A DNA stretch of 36,169 bases from Pseudomonadota bacterium (GCA_023417515.1 JAEZFL010000086.1:1-36169), one strand, 5' to 3'; positions 16,355-24,793 are shown, counted from the first letter of the stretch. Notes: a model not told the origin generated them from the letters alone. Numbers and translations are program-made.

Positions 16355-18171
16355 CGTGACCTCCATGGCCACAGCCTTGTGGTGAGCGATATCAGCAGGC
16401 GTGGATCGGGCGTTTCGGCGAGGAAGCCGGCGCGGGTCAGAGGCACCGCGAACGTGAGGTCGAGCTGGGCGCGGTTGCCCCAGATGGCGCGGACTCCGCC
16501 GCCGGCCGACTGAAGCTCGTCGCCGAAGCCGACCAGGGCCGCCTGGTCCTCATTGCCGACCCAGGCGGAGTCGAAGAACAGATAGGGCTGGACCGCGAGG
16601 TCCTCCTCCGATTGCGGCGCGAGGCGGCCGAACCGCAGCTCCGCCTGGATGCCCGCGCCGCGGTCGCCGGTCAGGGTCGCCGGATCGTAGCCGCGTCCGA
16701 CCGTATAATTGCCGGCGGAGAATTCCTCGAAGGCGAACAGGGGGTCGGAGGCATATTGGGCGACTCCGCCGAGATAGAAGCTGACATCGGGCAGGAAGCG
16801 CAGCTCGCCTCTCGCTTCGGCGCGCAGCACGGTCGCGTCGGGACGGCCCTCAAGCCGGCTCGGCGGCACCATTCCCGGCGCCGTGCAGTCCGAGAAATCG
16901 GCATTGCAGCCGTCGCTGGCGCCGAGGCCGGGAATGCCCTGGCGGATCTCGACCTCGCCGCCGAAGCGCCAGCGCGGGCCCCGCGGATCGATCGGCTCCC
17001 GAGGCCGCCGCGGCGCGGCCGCCTCGAAGCCCAGGCGAGCGAACAGGATTCGCAACCGGTCCTCGCTGAACGGAAGGCCGGCGAAGTCCACTTCCTGGTC
17101 GACCACGTCGAGGCCGACGGTGCCGCGCAGGCTCGAGCGGAGCGTCCGGACGAAGGGATAGCTCGCGTCCACCGTCGCGTAGAACGTGCGCGAGCTGATG
17201 TTGAGGGCCGGGTCGAACAGCTGCGGCTCGGCCCAGCTGTAGGTGAGCTGCCCGCCGATCTGCAGCCCCTGCCCGCCGAGGCGGAAGTCGTGGGCGAGCT
17301 GGAGCGTCTGCTGCTCCTCGAAATCGGCGGTGGCGTAGAAAGCCAAAGTGGTGCGGTCGCCGAGCCCGGTGAGGCCGTAGAGCTGGCCGCGCAGCAGCGC
17401 GCCGCCGCGGCCCACCGATTCGGAGCCGTAATTCTGCAGGTTGAGGTCGACCATGCCCGGAAGCCGAACGATCGTCACTTCGCCGACCACCTCGCCGGGC
17501 ACGGTGCCGGCCGGCCGCAATGCGAGGCGCACGTTGGTCCCCGGCAGGTCGCCGGCGAGCAGGAGGTAGCGCTCGGCGACGCGGCTGTTGAACACCTCCT
17601 GATTGGTCAGCGGCTCGAGGTAGCGGACGATCAGCCGCTCGTTGCGCCCGGCGTCGCCGCGCACGCGCAGGCCGACCAGTTTGGCCATCAGCACGCGAAA
17701 GCGCACGAACCCGTTCTCGATCCTCTGCTCGGGCACCTCGACCGCGGCGATATAGCCGGCATCGCGCAGGACCGCGGCGGCGCGGTCGCGGATCCGGCAG
17801 ATCACCGAGAGCGGCTGCTCCTGCCCGACATATTCGGCATAAGCGGGGCGCAGGTCGGCCTGGTCGAGGCCGCGCAGATCGGCGAACTCGGCCCCGGTCA
17901 AGGTCAGTCGGATCGCCGCATATTCGGGCCGCTCCAGGGCACAGGGGCGCCGCTCCAGCTCGCCCTCGACATCGAGCCGCGCCCGCTCGTCGCGCGGCTG
18001 CGGCCGAAGCGTGCTCTCAAGCTCCTCGCGGGTCGGTGGCCGGCCCGGTTGCGGCTGGGCCAGGGCCGCGGTCGTTCCGAAAGCGGTCAGCAGCGCCGAT
18101 GCGGACACCAGCAGCAATCGTTTCGCACGGAGGCGCGGCGACGGCACAAACTCCTCCCCAGCGTTGCGCAT
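16351..18171 (-). CDS. TpsB outer-membrane transporter (ShlB/FhaC/HecB family)
   Basis: A 606-residue two-partner secretion translocator. After a signal peptide (about residues 15-39, ending ALAQ) come a POTRA_2-type region and a second POTRA (about 80-240, with AYAEYVGQ, AGYIAAVEVPEQRIENGFVRF-like spacing). A 16-strand Omp85-type barrel follows, with VGRGYDP as the lid-loop motif and FFDSAWV near the C-terminus. It would fold in the outer membrane and export the TpsA encoded immediately downstream. ATG 18171 has GGGGAG at good distance. It is the first gene of the minus-strand block that runs to tamB. The lid motif reads VGRGY instead of the usual VRGY/F, a one-residue variation. Confidence 0.9.
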   Translation of the reverse strand: MRNAGEEFVPSPRLRAKRLLLVSASALLTAFGTTAALAQPQPGRPPTREELESTLRPQPRDERARLDVEGELERRPCALERPEYAAIRLTLTGAEFADLRGLDQADLRPAYAEYVGQEQPLSVICRIRDRAAAVLRDAGYIAAVEVPEQRIENGFVRFRVLMAKLVGLRVRGDAGRNERLIVRYLEPLTNQEVFNSRVAERYLLLAGDLPGTNVRLALRPAGTVPGEVVGEVTIVRLPGMVDLNLQNYGSESVGRGGALLRGQLYGLTGLGDRTTLAFYATADFEEQQTLQLAHDFRLGGQGLQIGGQLTYSWAEPQLFDPALNISSRTFYATVDASYPFVRTLRSSLRGTVGLDVVDQEVDFAGLPFSEDRLRILFARLGFEAAAPRRPREPIDPRGPRWRFGGEVEIRQGIPGLGASDGCNADFSDCTAPGMVPPSRLEGRPDATVLRAEARGELRFLPDVSFYLGGVAQYASDPLFAFEEFSAGNYTVGRGYDPATLTGDRGAGIQAELRFGRLAPQSEEDLAVQPYLFFDSAWVGNEDQAALVGFGDELQSAGGGVRAIWGNRAQLDLTFAVPLTRAGFLAETPDPRLLISLTTRLWPWRSR

Positions 18172-18289
18172 CGGCCCGGCTCCCCTTCCGTTATGGCCTG
18201 CTCAGGTCACCGTCCGCCAACGGCAACGCCTTGCGAGAGAACCATATCTGGACACGGCCCGCAAGCGGGGCTCGTCGCAGAGCGGGACG
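18172..18289 (-). promoter_or_regulatory. Intergenic region upstream of tpsB
   Basis: This 118-bp gap between galE and tpsB should hold the tpsB operon promoter. It contains a short GC hairpin, GCCCGC/GCGGGGC near 18277-18291, that might end galE transcription. No convincing -35/-10 pair was found. Confidence 0.25.
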
Positions 18290-19288
18290 TCAGCGCCGCT
18301 CGGCGAGCTTGCGCTCCCAGGCGAGCGCGTCGGCGATGATGGTGTCGAGATCGTCGCGCTTCGGCCGCCACGGCAGCGTCGCGAGGATGCGGCGATTGTC
18401 GGCGACGAGCGAGTCCGGATCGCCGGGGCGGCGCGGCTCGTGGCGGCGCTCGATCGTCATGTTGGTCACCCGGTCGACGGCGTCGAGCACTTCGAGCACC
18501 GAGAAGCCGCGGCTGTAGCCGCAATTCATCAGATAACTTTCGGACGGGGTCGCGATCAGCTTCTCCAGAGCGTCGACATGCGCGGCGGCGAGGTCGCTGA
18601 CATGGATATAGTCGCGGATCCCGGTGCCGTCGGGCGTGCCGTAATCGGTGCCGAAGACGGAGACATGGCTGCGCTTGCCGGTCGCCGCCTCGACCGCGAC
18701 CTTGATGAGGTGGGTGGCTCCGGCGGTCGACTGCCCCGATCGTCCCTGCGGGTCGGCGCCGGCGACGTTGAAATAGCGAAGCGCGCAGAAATTGAGCGGA
18801 TGGGCGAAGGCGGCGTCCTTCAGCATCCGCTCGGTCATCAGCTTCGACCAGCCATAGGGATTGATCGGCTCCTGGCGCGAATCCTCGGCGATCGGCACCC
18901 GGTCGGGAATGCCGTAGGTCGCGGCGGTCGAGGAGAAGATGAAATGCCTGACTCCGCAGCGCACCGCGCTCTCGATCAGGGCGCGGCTGTTGGCGGTGTT
19001 GTTGTGATAATATTTGAGCGGGTCCGCGACCGATTCGGGCACGATGATCGAGCCGGCGAAATGCATGATCGCGCCGATCTCATGCTCGCGCAGCACGCGT
19101 TCGACGAGCGGCTGGTCCCCGACATCTCCCTCGACGAGCGTCGACGCTTCGGGCACCGCCCAATCGAAGCCCGTCGACAGATTGTCGATCACCACCACCG
19201 GCCAGCCGGCGTCGAGCAAGGCCAGCACCGCGTGGCTTCCGATATAGCCGGCGCCACCGGTGACGAGCACGGTCAGCTTGTCGCTCAT
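18290..19288 (-). CDS. galE: UDP-glucose 4-epimerase
   Basis: A 332-residue extended short-chain dehydrogenase that interconverts UDP-glucose and UDP-galactose (and possibly the N-acetyl forms) in the cytoplasm. Visible motifs are TGGAGYIGS (NAD binding, near residue 10), FSSTAATYG, the catalytic YGWSK (YxxxK), LRYFNVAGAD, and IRDYIHVSDLA. All are typical of GalE. The open frame continues upstream to 19663, but ATG 19288 is preceded by GGGAG at five bases and begins exactly at the Rossmann strand. It follows the lipoprotein gene on the same strand by 62 nt. It supplies galactose-type precursors for the glycan genes further right. Confidence 0.93.
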   Translation of the reverse strand: MSDKLTVLVTGGAGYIGSHAVLALLDAGWPVVVIDNLSTGFDWAVPEASTLVEGDVGDQPLVERVLREHEIGAIMHFAGSIIVPESVADPLKYYHNNTANSRALIESAVRCGVRHFIFSSTAATYGIPDRVPIAEDSRQEPINPYGWSKLMTERMLKDAAFAHPLNFCALRYFNVAGADPQGRSGQSTAGATHLIKVAVEAATGKRSHVSVFGTDYGTPDGTGIRDYIHVSDLAAAHVDALEKLIATPSESYLMNCGYSRGFSVLEVLDAVDRVTNMTIERRHEPRRPGDPDSLVADNRRILATLPWRPKRDDLDTIIADALAWERKLAERR

Positions 19289-19350
19289 TCCCACTCCCGA
19301 GGATCGAAGTCCGCGCCCCGATGGCACAGCGCCGCGCGCGCCTCCAGCGC

Positions 19351-19851
19351 TTACTGTCCGGCGTTCTGCTGCTCGCTCGGGGCCGCGGCCGGGTTTGCGG
19401 CCGGCTCGACCATTTCGTTGCCGATCGCGCGTGGCTCCAGCGAGCAGCGGCCGGCGCGGGCCTGGACGACTCGGAACAAGGCGCGCTCGCGCGAGGCTCG
19501 CTCGAACTCGGCGAGGTAGAAGCGCTCCGCCTCTGGGTCGCCGGCCGCGACCATGGTGGCGGAGCGGTCGATCGACGTTCGGCACGCGCCGATCACCGCG
19601 CCGACCACCGCCTCGGCATCGTCGTCGGAGCGGGCGAGACGATAGGCCCAATTGTGGATGCACTCGTCGCGCGCCACCGCCTGTTGATAGGGGTCGGCCG
19701 GCGCCACCTCGCGAAAGGGCGGCGGCGGCGAGCAGATCTGCTGCTGATCCGCCGCCCAGCCGATCGGCTCGCCCGTGCAGGCGCCGAGCAGCGCCAGCGG
19801 CACGAACAGCAGTGCGCGGCGCGGCAGAACAGGGAGGCGGGCGGTCGGCAT
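19351..19851 (-). CDS. Small predicted lipoprotein of unknown function
   Basis: About 166 residues. The N-terminus (RRALLFVPLALLGAC) is a lipoprotein signal with lipobox LGAC, so the mature protein should start at Cys and be lipid-anchored in the periplasm. The body is helical, rich in Ala/Arg/Glu, with further cysteines in ICSP, DECIHNW, ACRTS and RCSLE, so disulfides are possible. The C-terminal 20 residues are low-complexity Ala/Pro/Gln. No family was recognised. ATG 19851 was preferred to TTG 19890, though its ribosome site is poor. It sits between an M48 protease gene and galE, all on the minus strand. Confidence 0.65.
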   Translation of the reverse strand: MPTARLPVLPRRALLFVPLALLGACTGEPIGWAADQQQICSPPPPFREVAPADPYQQAVARDECIHNWAYRLARSDDDAEAVVGAVIGACRTSIDRSATMVAAGDPEAERFYLAEFERASRERALFRVVQARAGRCSLEPRAIGNEMVEPAANPAAAPSEQQNAGQ

Positions 19852-19938
19852 CTCGCCCGGATCAAGATGCCATGCCGCGCCCCGAGACAAGCGTGGCGCA
19901 GGCCCTGTCCCAGTCCGGCGCAGTGATTCGGCGAAAGC

Positions 19939-20925
19939 TTAGTCGAGGGGCGCGGGGCTCCAGGCCGGGCGGATGTCCTGGCCGGCCGAGCGCAGCCGCT
20001 CGACCTCGGCGATCTCGGCGCGCACCGCGGCGATTCGGTCGCGCCAGCGCGGGTGGGTGCCCGCGAGCAGGCCGCCCCTCGGCGCCACCCGGGTCCATAT
20101 CCGGATCAGGGCGGCGGGGTCGTAGCCGGCGCGCACGAGCAGATAGACGGCGAAGCGGTCCGCCTCCCGCTCCGTCGCGCGGGTAAGGCGCGCATTGCGG
20201 CCGAAATGCTGGAGCAGCCCACGGTCGATTCCCGCTGCGTTGAGACGCGCCCGGTGGCGCAGGATATTGTGCGCCAGCTCGTGGGCGATCAGCCCGGCGA
20301 GCTCATCGTCGTCGGCGGCCGCGGCGAGCGCCGAGGTCAGCTGCACGTAACGCCCGTCGGCAAGGGCGTTGAGCCGCGCCGACGGCACCACCTGGAAGCG
20401 ACTCGCGCAGCCGAGCGCCGCCGCGACCTCCACGATCAGGTCGGCGCCGGCCCGCCGGACCGCCAGCACCGCGCGTCCGTCGCTGAACGCACGCTCAAGC
20501 GCGTCGATGATCCGCTCGGTCGGCGCGAAGCTGTTCTCGGCGTCGGCAGGAGCGCGCGGCAAGGCTTCGCCGTCGGCCGCGAGGACAACGTCGTCGCGCT
20601 GCAGCCCGGCCGCGGCCGCCGGCCCGTCCGGCACCAGCGCGAGCACGGCCGGCCCTTCCGCGAGAGCCGTCGCGGCGAGCGCGGCGCGGTCTGCCCCGCC
20701 ATATTGGGAGAGGTCGTGGATCGCGAAACCCGATTGATATTGGCGACTTGCGCACAGGTCGCTGCCCGCGATGGCGAGCCTGTACCCCGCCGTGAGGACT
20801 CGCTCGTCCAGTTGCCGCAAGCTGTCTGCAGGCGGCTGGGCGCTGCCCGCCGCGGCCGGGCTTGCCGCCATCACGAGCAGCGCCGCACTCCCGAGGGCGA
20901 CGATTGTTCCAACGCGTTGCAACAT
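19939..20925 (-). CDS. M48-family metalloprotease with PDZ domain, exported
   Basis: About 328 residues from ATG 20925. A Sec signal peptide (LQRVGTIVALGSAALLVMAASPAAAG) leads into a PDZ-like segment (EGPAVLALVPDGPAAAAGLQRDDVVLAADG) and then a zinc peptidase domain. That domain has HELAH as HExxH, and EREADRFAV supplies the third ligand Glu. This organisation resembles periplasmic BepA/LoiP-like M48 proteases in which a PDZ precedes the catalytic part. A longer frame reaches GTG 20982 but adds a Cys-rich stretch (CCLC) before the signal peptide, which seems less likely. A role in envelope protein quality control is inferred. It is transcribed with the small lipoprotein downstream after an 87-nt gap. 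Confidence 0.85.
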   Translation of the reverse strand: MLQRVGTIVALGSAALLVMAASPAAAGSAQPPADSLRQLDERVLTAGYRLAIAGSDLCASRQYQSGFAIHDLSQYGGADRAALAATALAEGPAVLALVPDGPAAAAGLQRDDVVLAADGEALPRAPADAENSFAPTERIIDALERAFSDGRAVLAVRRAGADLIVEVAAALGCASRFQVVPSARLNALADGRYVQLTSALAAAADDDELAGLIAHELAHNILRHRARLNAAGIDRGLLQHFGRNARLTRATEREADRFAVYLLVRAGYDPAALIRIWTRVAPRGGLLAGTHPRWRDRIAAVRAEIAEVERLRSAGQDIRPAWSPAPLD

Positions 20926-21092
20926 TTGTCGTGCTGTTTCGCAGAGGCAACAGCCGGACGCCAGACCCTGTAGTTTCGCCACTTTTTTGCGCCCTACCCT
21001 TGACTTTGAAGGTCAGGGTGAGGCAGGGACGAGGCAACCAGCGGTTCGGGTGATCGGCCGAAGCGCTAGGTCGCCTAAAGGGGAGATCCTTG

Positions 21093-21341
21093 ATGAGTAT
21101 TCGTAAGATCGCGTTGGTCGCGGCGCTGGGCACGTCCCTCGCGAGCGCCCCCGTCGTCGCTCAGACTTCGACGCTTCCGAGCCAGCCCGCCCGTGCGAGC
21201 GCGACGCTCGACCAGGCCAATGGCCAGTGGCAGCCGTCGACCGAGACCTATGTCGTCGCCTTCTTCGCGCTCGTCGCGATCGGCCTCGGCCTCTATTTCG
21301 CGTTCGTCGACGACGACGAGAATCCGCCGGTCAGCCCGTAA
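21093..21341 (+). CDS. Small exported single-TM protein, function unknown
   Basis: An 82-residue protein with a signal peptide (SIRKIALVAALGTSLASAPVVAQ), a short Ser/Thr/Gln-rich linker, one membrane segment (YVVAFFALVAIGLGLYFAFV, about residues 53-72) and an acidic-proline tail DDDENPPVSP. No family was recognised. AGGGGAG seven bases before ATG 21093 decides the start over TTG 21090. It is transcribed away from the M48 gene and ends in a very strong intrinsic terminator, so it is probably a well-expressed single-gene unit. Confidence 0.7.
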   Translation: MSIRKIALVAALGTSLASAPVVAQTSTLPSQPARASATLDQANGQWQPSTETYVVAFFALVAIGLGLYFAFVDDDENPPVSP

Positions 21342-21368
21342 GCGGCTTCGGTCGATCCGAGATCGAGA

Positions 21369-21395
21369 GTGGCGGCTTCGGCCGCCACTTTTTTT
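21369..21395 (+). terminator. Rho-independent terminator with UUCG loop
   Basis: GTGGCGGC (21369-21376) and GCCGCCAC (21381-21388) form a perfect 8-bp stem closed by a C(TTCG)G tetraloop and followed by seven T (21389-21395). It lies 28 nt after the stop of the small exported protein. This is the only textbook intrinsic terminator seen in the window. Confidence 0.92.
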
Positions 21396-21485
21396 ATGCC
21401 CGCAATCCGGCCGGGCGATTAACGCTTTCTATGGCAAGCCCGGCTTAGACAGGCGCCCTATTCCCAGGGGAGCGGGCGCGGACCT

Positions 21486-22592
21486 GTGCAACGAGTCCAT
21501 CTGATCGCCGCGGCGCGGCCCAATTTCATGAAGGTGGCGCCGCTCTGGCATGCCCTCGGCCGCTCGCGACGCTTCGCGCCGGTGCTGATCCATACCGGCC
21601 AGCATTATGATGCGGCGATGTCGGACTCGATTCTCGCCGACCTGAAAATGCCCGCGCCCGACCATCATCTCGGTATCGGCTCCGGCCCCCACGGCGAGCA
21701 GACCGGCCGGGTGATGATCGCCTATGAGCAGGTCGCCATGGCCGAACGGCCGGACTGGCTGGTCGTCGTCGGCGACGTCAACTCCACCCTCGCCTGCGCT
21801 CTGGTCGGCGCCAAGCTGCGAATCCCCACCGTCCACCTCGAAGCGGGCCTGCGCAGCGGCGACCGCGCCATGCCCGAGGAGATCAACCGGGTCGCCACCG
21901 ACGCGGTGGCGGACGTGCTGTGGACGCCCTCGCCCGACGGCGACTCGAATCTGATCGCCGAAGGCGTGCCGGAAGAGCGAATCACGCGCGTGGGCAACAT
22001 CATGCTCGACAGTTTCGAGATGATTCGCGGGCGCATCGACGCGGCGCCGTCGCCGCAGAGCTTCGGCGTTGGCCCGCGCTACGGGTTGGTGACCCTGCAC
22101 CGGCCGTCCAACGTCGATTCGCCCGAGCGCCTGCATGCCCTGGTCGACGCCCTTGCCGAGGTTCAGGCCGAGCTGCCGTTGCTGTTCCCGGTCCACCCGC
22201 GCACCGCGGCCCGTCTCGAGGCCGCTGGCCTCGACCGGCTGCTCGACCGCGCCGGGGTGCGCCGGATCGCGCCGGTGCCCTATATCCAGTTCATGCGCTT
22301 CCTGACCGGCGCCGCCGCCGCGATCACCGACAGCGGCGGCGTGCAGGAGGAGACCACCTATCTCGGCATCCCCTGCCTCACCCTGCGCGAGAATACCGAG
22401 CGCCCGATCACGGTCGAGCAGGGCACCAACCGGCTGGTTGCTCCGGACGGCCTTGCGCGCGCGCTCAGCGCCGCGCTGGCGGCGGACAGCCGGCCCTGCC
22501 GCCCGCAATATTGGGATGGCCGAACCGCCGAGCGCTGCGTCGCGGACTTGCTCCGCCGGAGCGGAGCGGAGCCGGCCGCCGACGCCGCCTGA
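21486..22592 (+). CDS. wecB: UDP-N-acetylglucosamine 2-epimerase (non-hydrolysing)
   Basis: A 368-residue cytoplasmic enzyme converting UDP-GlcNAc to UDP-ManNAc. Conserved segments are AAARPNFMK at the start, HTGQHYD, HLEAGLRSGD, TLHRPSNVD, TDSGGVQEE and LRENTERPIT, which together define the WecB/MnaA family. The length is normal. The start is GTG 21486 with AGGGGAG somewhat far upstream; no better start was found. It converges on the J-domain gene with only 3 nt between stop codons. With the 6-dehydrogenase downstream it could supply ManNAc or ManNAcA for a surface polysaccharide. Confidence 0.93.
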   Translation: MQRVHLIAAARPNFMKVAPLWHALGRSRRFAPVLIHTGQHYDAAMSDSILADLKMPAPDHHLGIGSGPHGEQTGRVMIAYEQVAMAERPDWLVVVGDVNSTLACALVGAKLRIPTVHLEAGLRSGDRAMPEEINRVATDAVADVLWTPSPDGDSNLIAEGVPEERITRVGNIMLDSFEMIRGRIDAAPSPQSFGVGPRYGLVTLHRPSNVDSPERLHALVDALAEVQAELPLLFPVHPRTAARLEAAGLDRLLDRAGVRRIAPVPYIQFMRFLTGAAAAITDSGGVQEETTYLGIPCLTLRENTERPITVEQGTNRLVAPDGLARALSAALAADSRPCRPQYWDGRTAERCVADLLRRSGAEPAADAA

Positions 22593-22595
22593 CCA

Positions 22596-23399
22596 TCAGG
22601 ATCCGGTCAGGAACGCCGCCTCGGCGACGATCGCCTGGCGCACCGGCCCGTCCGCAATGCGGTCCGCCAGCTGCTGGTAGCGGCCGATTCGAGTCCGCGC
22701 GTCGAAATAGCGTCGCGCCACGGGAGTCGTGACCAAGGCCGTCTCCCATTCCGCGCCCGTGCGGTCGAAGGCGAGACAATAATCGGCCATGGCGACGTTC
22801 GGCTGGACCGCCAGCTCGTCGAAGCATTGCCGCCCGTAGAGCGAGGCGCCCGGGAAGCCCGCGCCTTCGAACAATGCGTGGAACTCCGCCTGCGCAGCGC
22901 CGGCGAGCGTCTCGTCGAGAGCGCGCTGCTGGACCGGCTTCTTCTCTTCGCCGGCGCCCGCCATGCGCGCCCACGCCGCCTGGCCCTGGTCCGACCGCCA
23001 CAGCATCATCGTGCCGGCGCCGGCGGCCGCCGAGACCACAACGAGCGCCACCGCGGCGAGCGCGCGGGTCCGCCCGGAATAAGCGGAGCGGCGCGGATAA
23101 TAAGGCCGCTTCTTCGGCACCCGCCGAGTCGCGACCTTCTCCACGGCCGTGCGCGACCCGCGCGACCGGCGCCGCGGCCCGGGCGGAAGCGGCGCCAGCA
23201 AGCGGTCATAGGCCGCCCGCCGCTCGGGATCGCGCAGGATCCAATAGGCCTGGTTGAGATCGGCAGCGCTCGGCGCTCCCGCCGGCGAAGGCGAATGGCG
23301 GTCGGGATGAAGGATCTTCATCCGCTCGAGATAGGCCGCGCGGATCTGCTCCGAAGTCGCCGTGCGGGCAAGTCCGAGCATGACGTAACAGTCCGTCAT
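22596..23399 (-). CDS. J-domain membrane protein
   Basis: A 267-residue protein. Residues 1-68 form a DnaJ J-domain with the HPD motif (KILHPDRHS) needed to stimulate DnaK ATPase. A strongly basic Arg/Lys/Pro-rich linker (about 70-110) leads to one membrane segment (LAAVALVVVSAAAGAGTMMLW, about 112-132). A 130-residue C-terminal domain carries two cysteines (QCFDEL, DYCLAF). It lacks the G/F and zinc-finger regions of true DnaJ, so it is a specialised J-protein; the C-terminal domain was not recognised. GGGAG precedes the ATG. It is divergent from the dehydrogenase gene. What client it serves is unknown. Confidence 0.82.
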   Translation of the reverse strand: MTDCYVMLGLARTATSEQIRAAYLERMKILHPDRHSPSPAGAPSAADLNQAYWILRDPERRAAYDRLLAPLPPGPRRRSRGSRTAVEKVATRRVPKKRPYYPRRSAYSGRTRALAAVALVVVSAAAGAGTMMLWRSDQGQAAWARMAGAGEEKKPVQQRALDETLAGAAQAEFHALFEGAGFPGASLYGRQCFDELAVQPNVAMADYCLAFDRTGAEWETALVTTPVARRYFDARTRIGRYQQLADRIADGPVRQAIVAEAAFLTGS

Positions 23400-23509
23400 C
23401 GGCTCCCTGCCATCCCGTCGATAGGTCTTGACATCGCTGCCGCGCCGCGCCCTTCGATCAGCCGTCAGGGAAACATCAATAGCGGCTGCGTGGCCGCAAT
23501 CACAACAGG

Positions 23510-24793
23510 ATGCGCGAGATGGACAGCAGGAACGGCGATCACGTCGTCGTCGTGGGGCTCGGCTACGTCGGCCTGCCCCTCGCCTTGGCGCTGGCGAAGA
23601 GCTTCCGGGTCACCGGCCTCGACATCGACTCCGGCCGCATCGCCGAGCTGAAGCGCGGCCATGACCGCACCCGCGAGGTCGGGTCCGACGCGCTCGCCGC
23701 CTCGACCATCGTCCTTACCGCGTCGGCCGACGAGTGCCGCGGCGCCGACATCTACATCGTCACCGTCCCGACTCCGGTCGATTCGAGCAACCGCCCCGAT
23801 CTCGGCCCGGTCCTCGCCGCCACCCGCACCGTCGCCGGCCTGCTCGACGGCGACCGCACGCCCGTCATCGTCTACGAAAGCACCGTCTATCCCGGAGTCA
23901 CCGAGGACATTTGCGGCCCGCTGATCGAGGAGCTGACCGGGCTTAAGCGCGGCCGGGACTTCCACCTCGGCTATTCGCCCGAGCGAATCAATCCCGGCGA
24001 CCGCGAGCATACCGTCGACCGGATCACCAAGGTGGTCGCCGGCGAGACGGACGAGGTCACCGAACGCCTCGCCACGATTTACGGCGCCGTCACCAGCGGC
24101 GGCATCTTCAAGGCCGCCTCGATCAAGACCGCCGAGGCCGCCAAGGTGATCGAGAACGCACAGCGCGACATCAACATCGCCTTCATGAACGAGATCACGC
24201 AGATCTTCGCCCGCCTCGACCTGTCGATCTGGGACGTGCTCGCGGCGGCCGGGACCAAGTGGAACTTCCTGCCCTTCCAGCCCGGCCTGGTCGGCGGCCA
24301 CTGCATCGGCGTCGACCCTTATTATCTCAGCTTCCGCGCCCAGGAGCTCGGCCTCGATCCCCAGGTCATCCTCGCCGGCCGCTCGATCAACGACGGCATG
24401 GGCGAATGGGTCGCCGACCGAATCCACTCGCTTCGCGGCGGAATCGGCTCGGTCCTAGTCATGGGCCTGACCTTTAAGGAGAACGTCCCCGACCTGCGCA
24501 ACACCCGAGTGGTCGACGTCATCTCCCGGCTGAAGTGGCTTGGCCATCGGGTCACCGTCCACGACCCGCTCGTCGACCCTGCCGAGGCCCGGCACGAATA
24601 TGGGCTGGAGGTCGCCGGAGACCTGCCGCAGGACCGCTTCGACGCCGTCCTGGTCGCGGTGCCCCATGAGGATTATGCCCGGCTCGACGATTCCGAGCTG
24701 ACCGGCCTCCTCGCCGAGGGAGGCCTCCTCGCCGACCTCAAGAACCTCTACGGCCAGCGCGCGCTGCCGGGTGTGAAGCGCTGGACCCTCTAG
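23510..24793 (+). CDS. UDP-N-acetylhexosamine 6-dehydrogenase (TviB/WbpO type)
   Basis: A 427-residue nucleotide-sugar dehydrogenase that oxidises C6 of a UDP-HexNAc to the uronic acid using 2 NAD+. The N-terminal Rossmann motif is GLGYVGLPLA. Further motifs are VPTPVD, YESTVYPG, GYSPERINPGD and NAQRDINIAFMNE, then the catalytic Cys265 in GGHCIGVDPYY. The C-terminal UDP-binding domain includes GLTFKENVPDLRN. These segments fit the TviB/WbpO group more than UDP-glucose dehydrogenases. ATG 23519 with AGGA eight bases before it is an equally good start. Upstream there is a TTGACA at 23428-23433 without a clear -10. The substrate could be UDP-GlcNAc or, with WecB, UDP-ManNAc. Confidence 0.9.
   Translation: MREMDSRNGDHVVVVGLGYVGLPLALALAKSFRVTGLDIDSGRIAELKRGHDRTREVGSDALAASTIVLTASADECRGADIYIVTVPTPVDSSNRPDLGPVLAATRTVAGLLDGDRTPVIVYESTVYPGVTEDICGPLIEELTGLKRGRDFHLGYSPERINPGDREHTVDRITKVVAGETDEVTERLATIYGAVTSGGIFKAASIKTAEAAKVIENAQRDINIAFMNEITQIFARLDLSIWDVLAAAGTKWNFLPFQPGLVGGHCIGVDPYYLSFRAQELGLDPQVILAGRSINDGMGEWVADRIHSLRGGIGSVLVMGLTFKENVPDLRNTRVVDVISRLKWLGHRVTVHDPLVDPAEARHEYGLEVAGDLPQDRFDAVLVAVPHEDYARLDDSELTGLLAEGGLLADLKNLYGQRALPGVKRWTL

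Noticed and set aside
19289..19663. Extra 125-codon N-terminus for galE
   Set aside because: Arg-rich frame overlapping the lipoprotein gene; ATG 19288 has its own ribosome site and begins at the NAD-binding strand.
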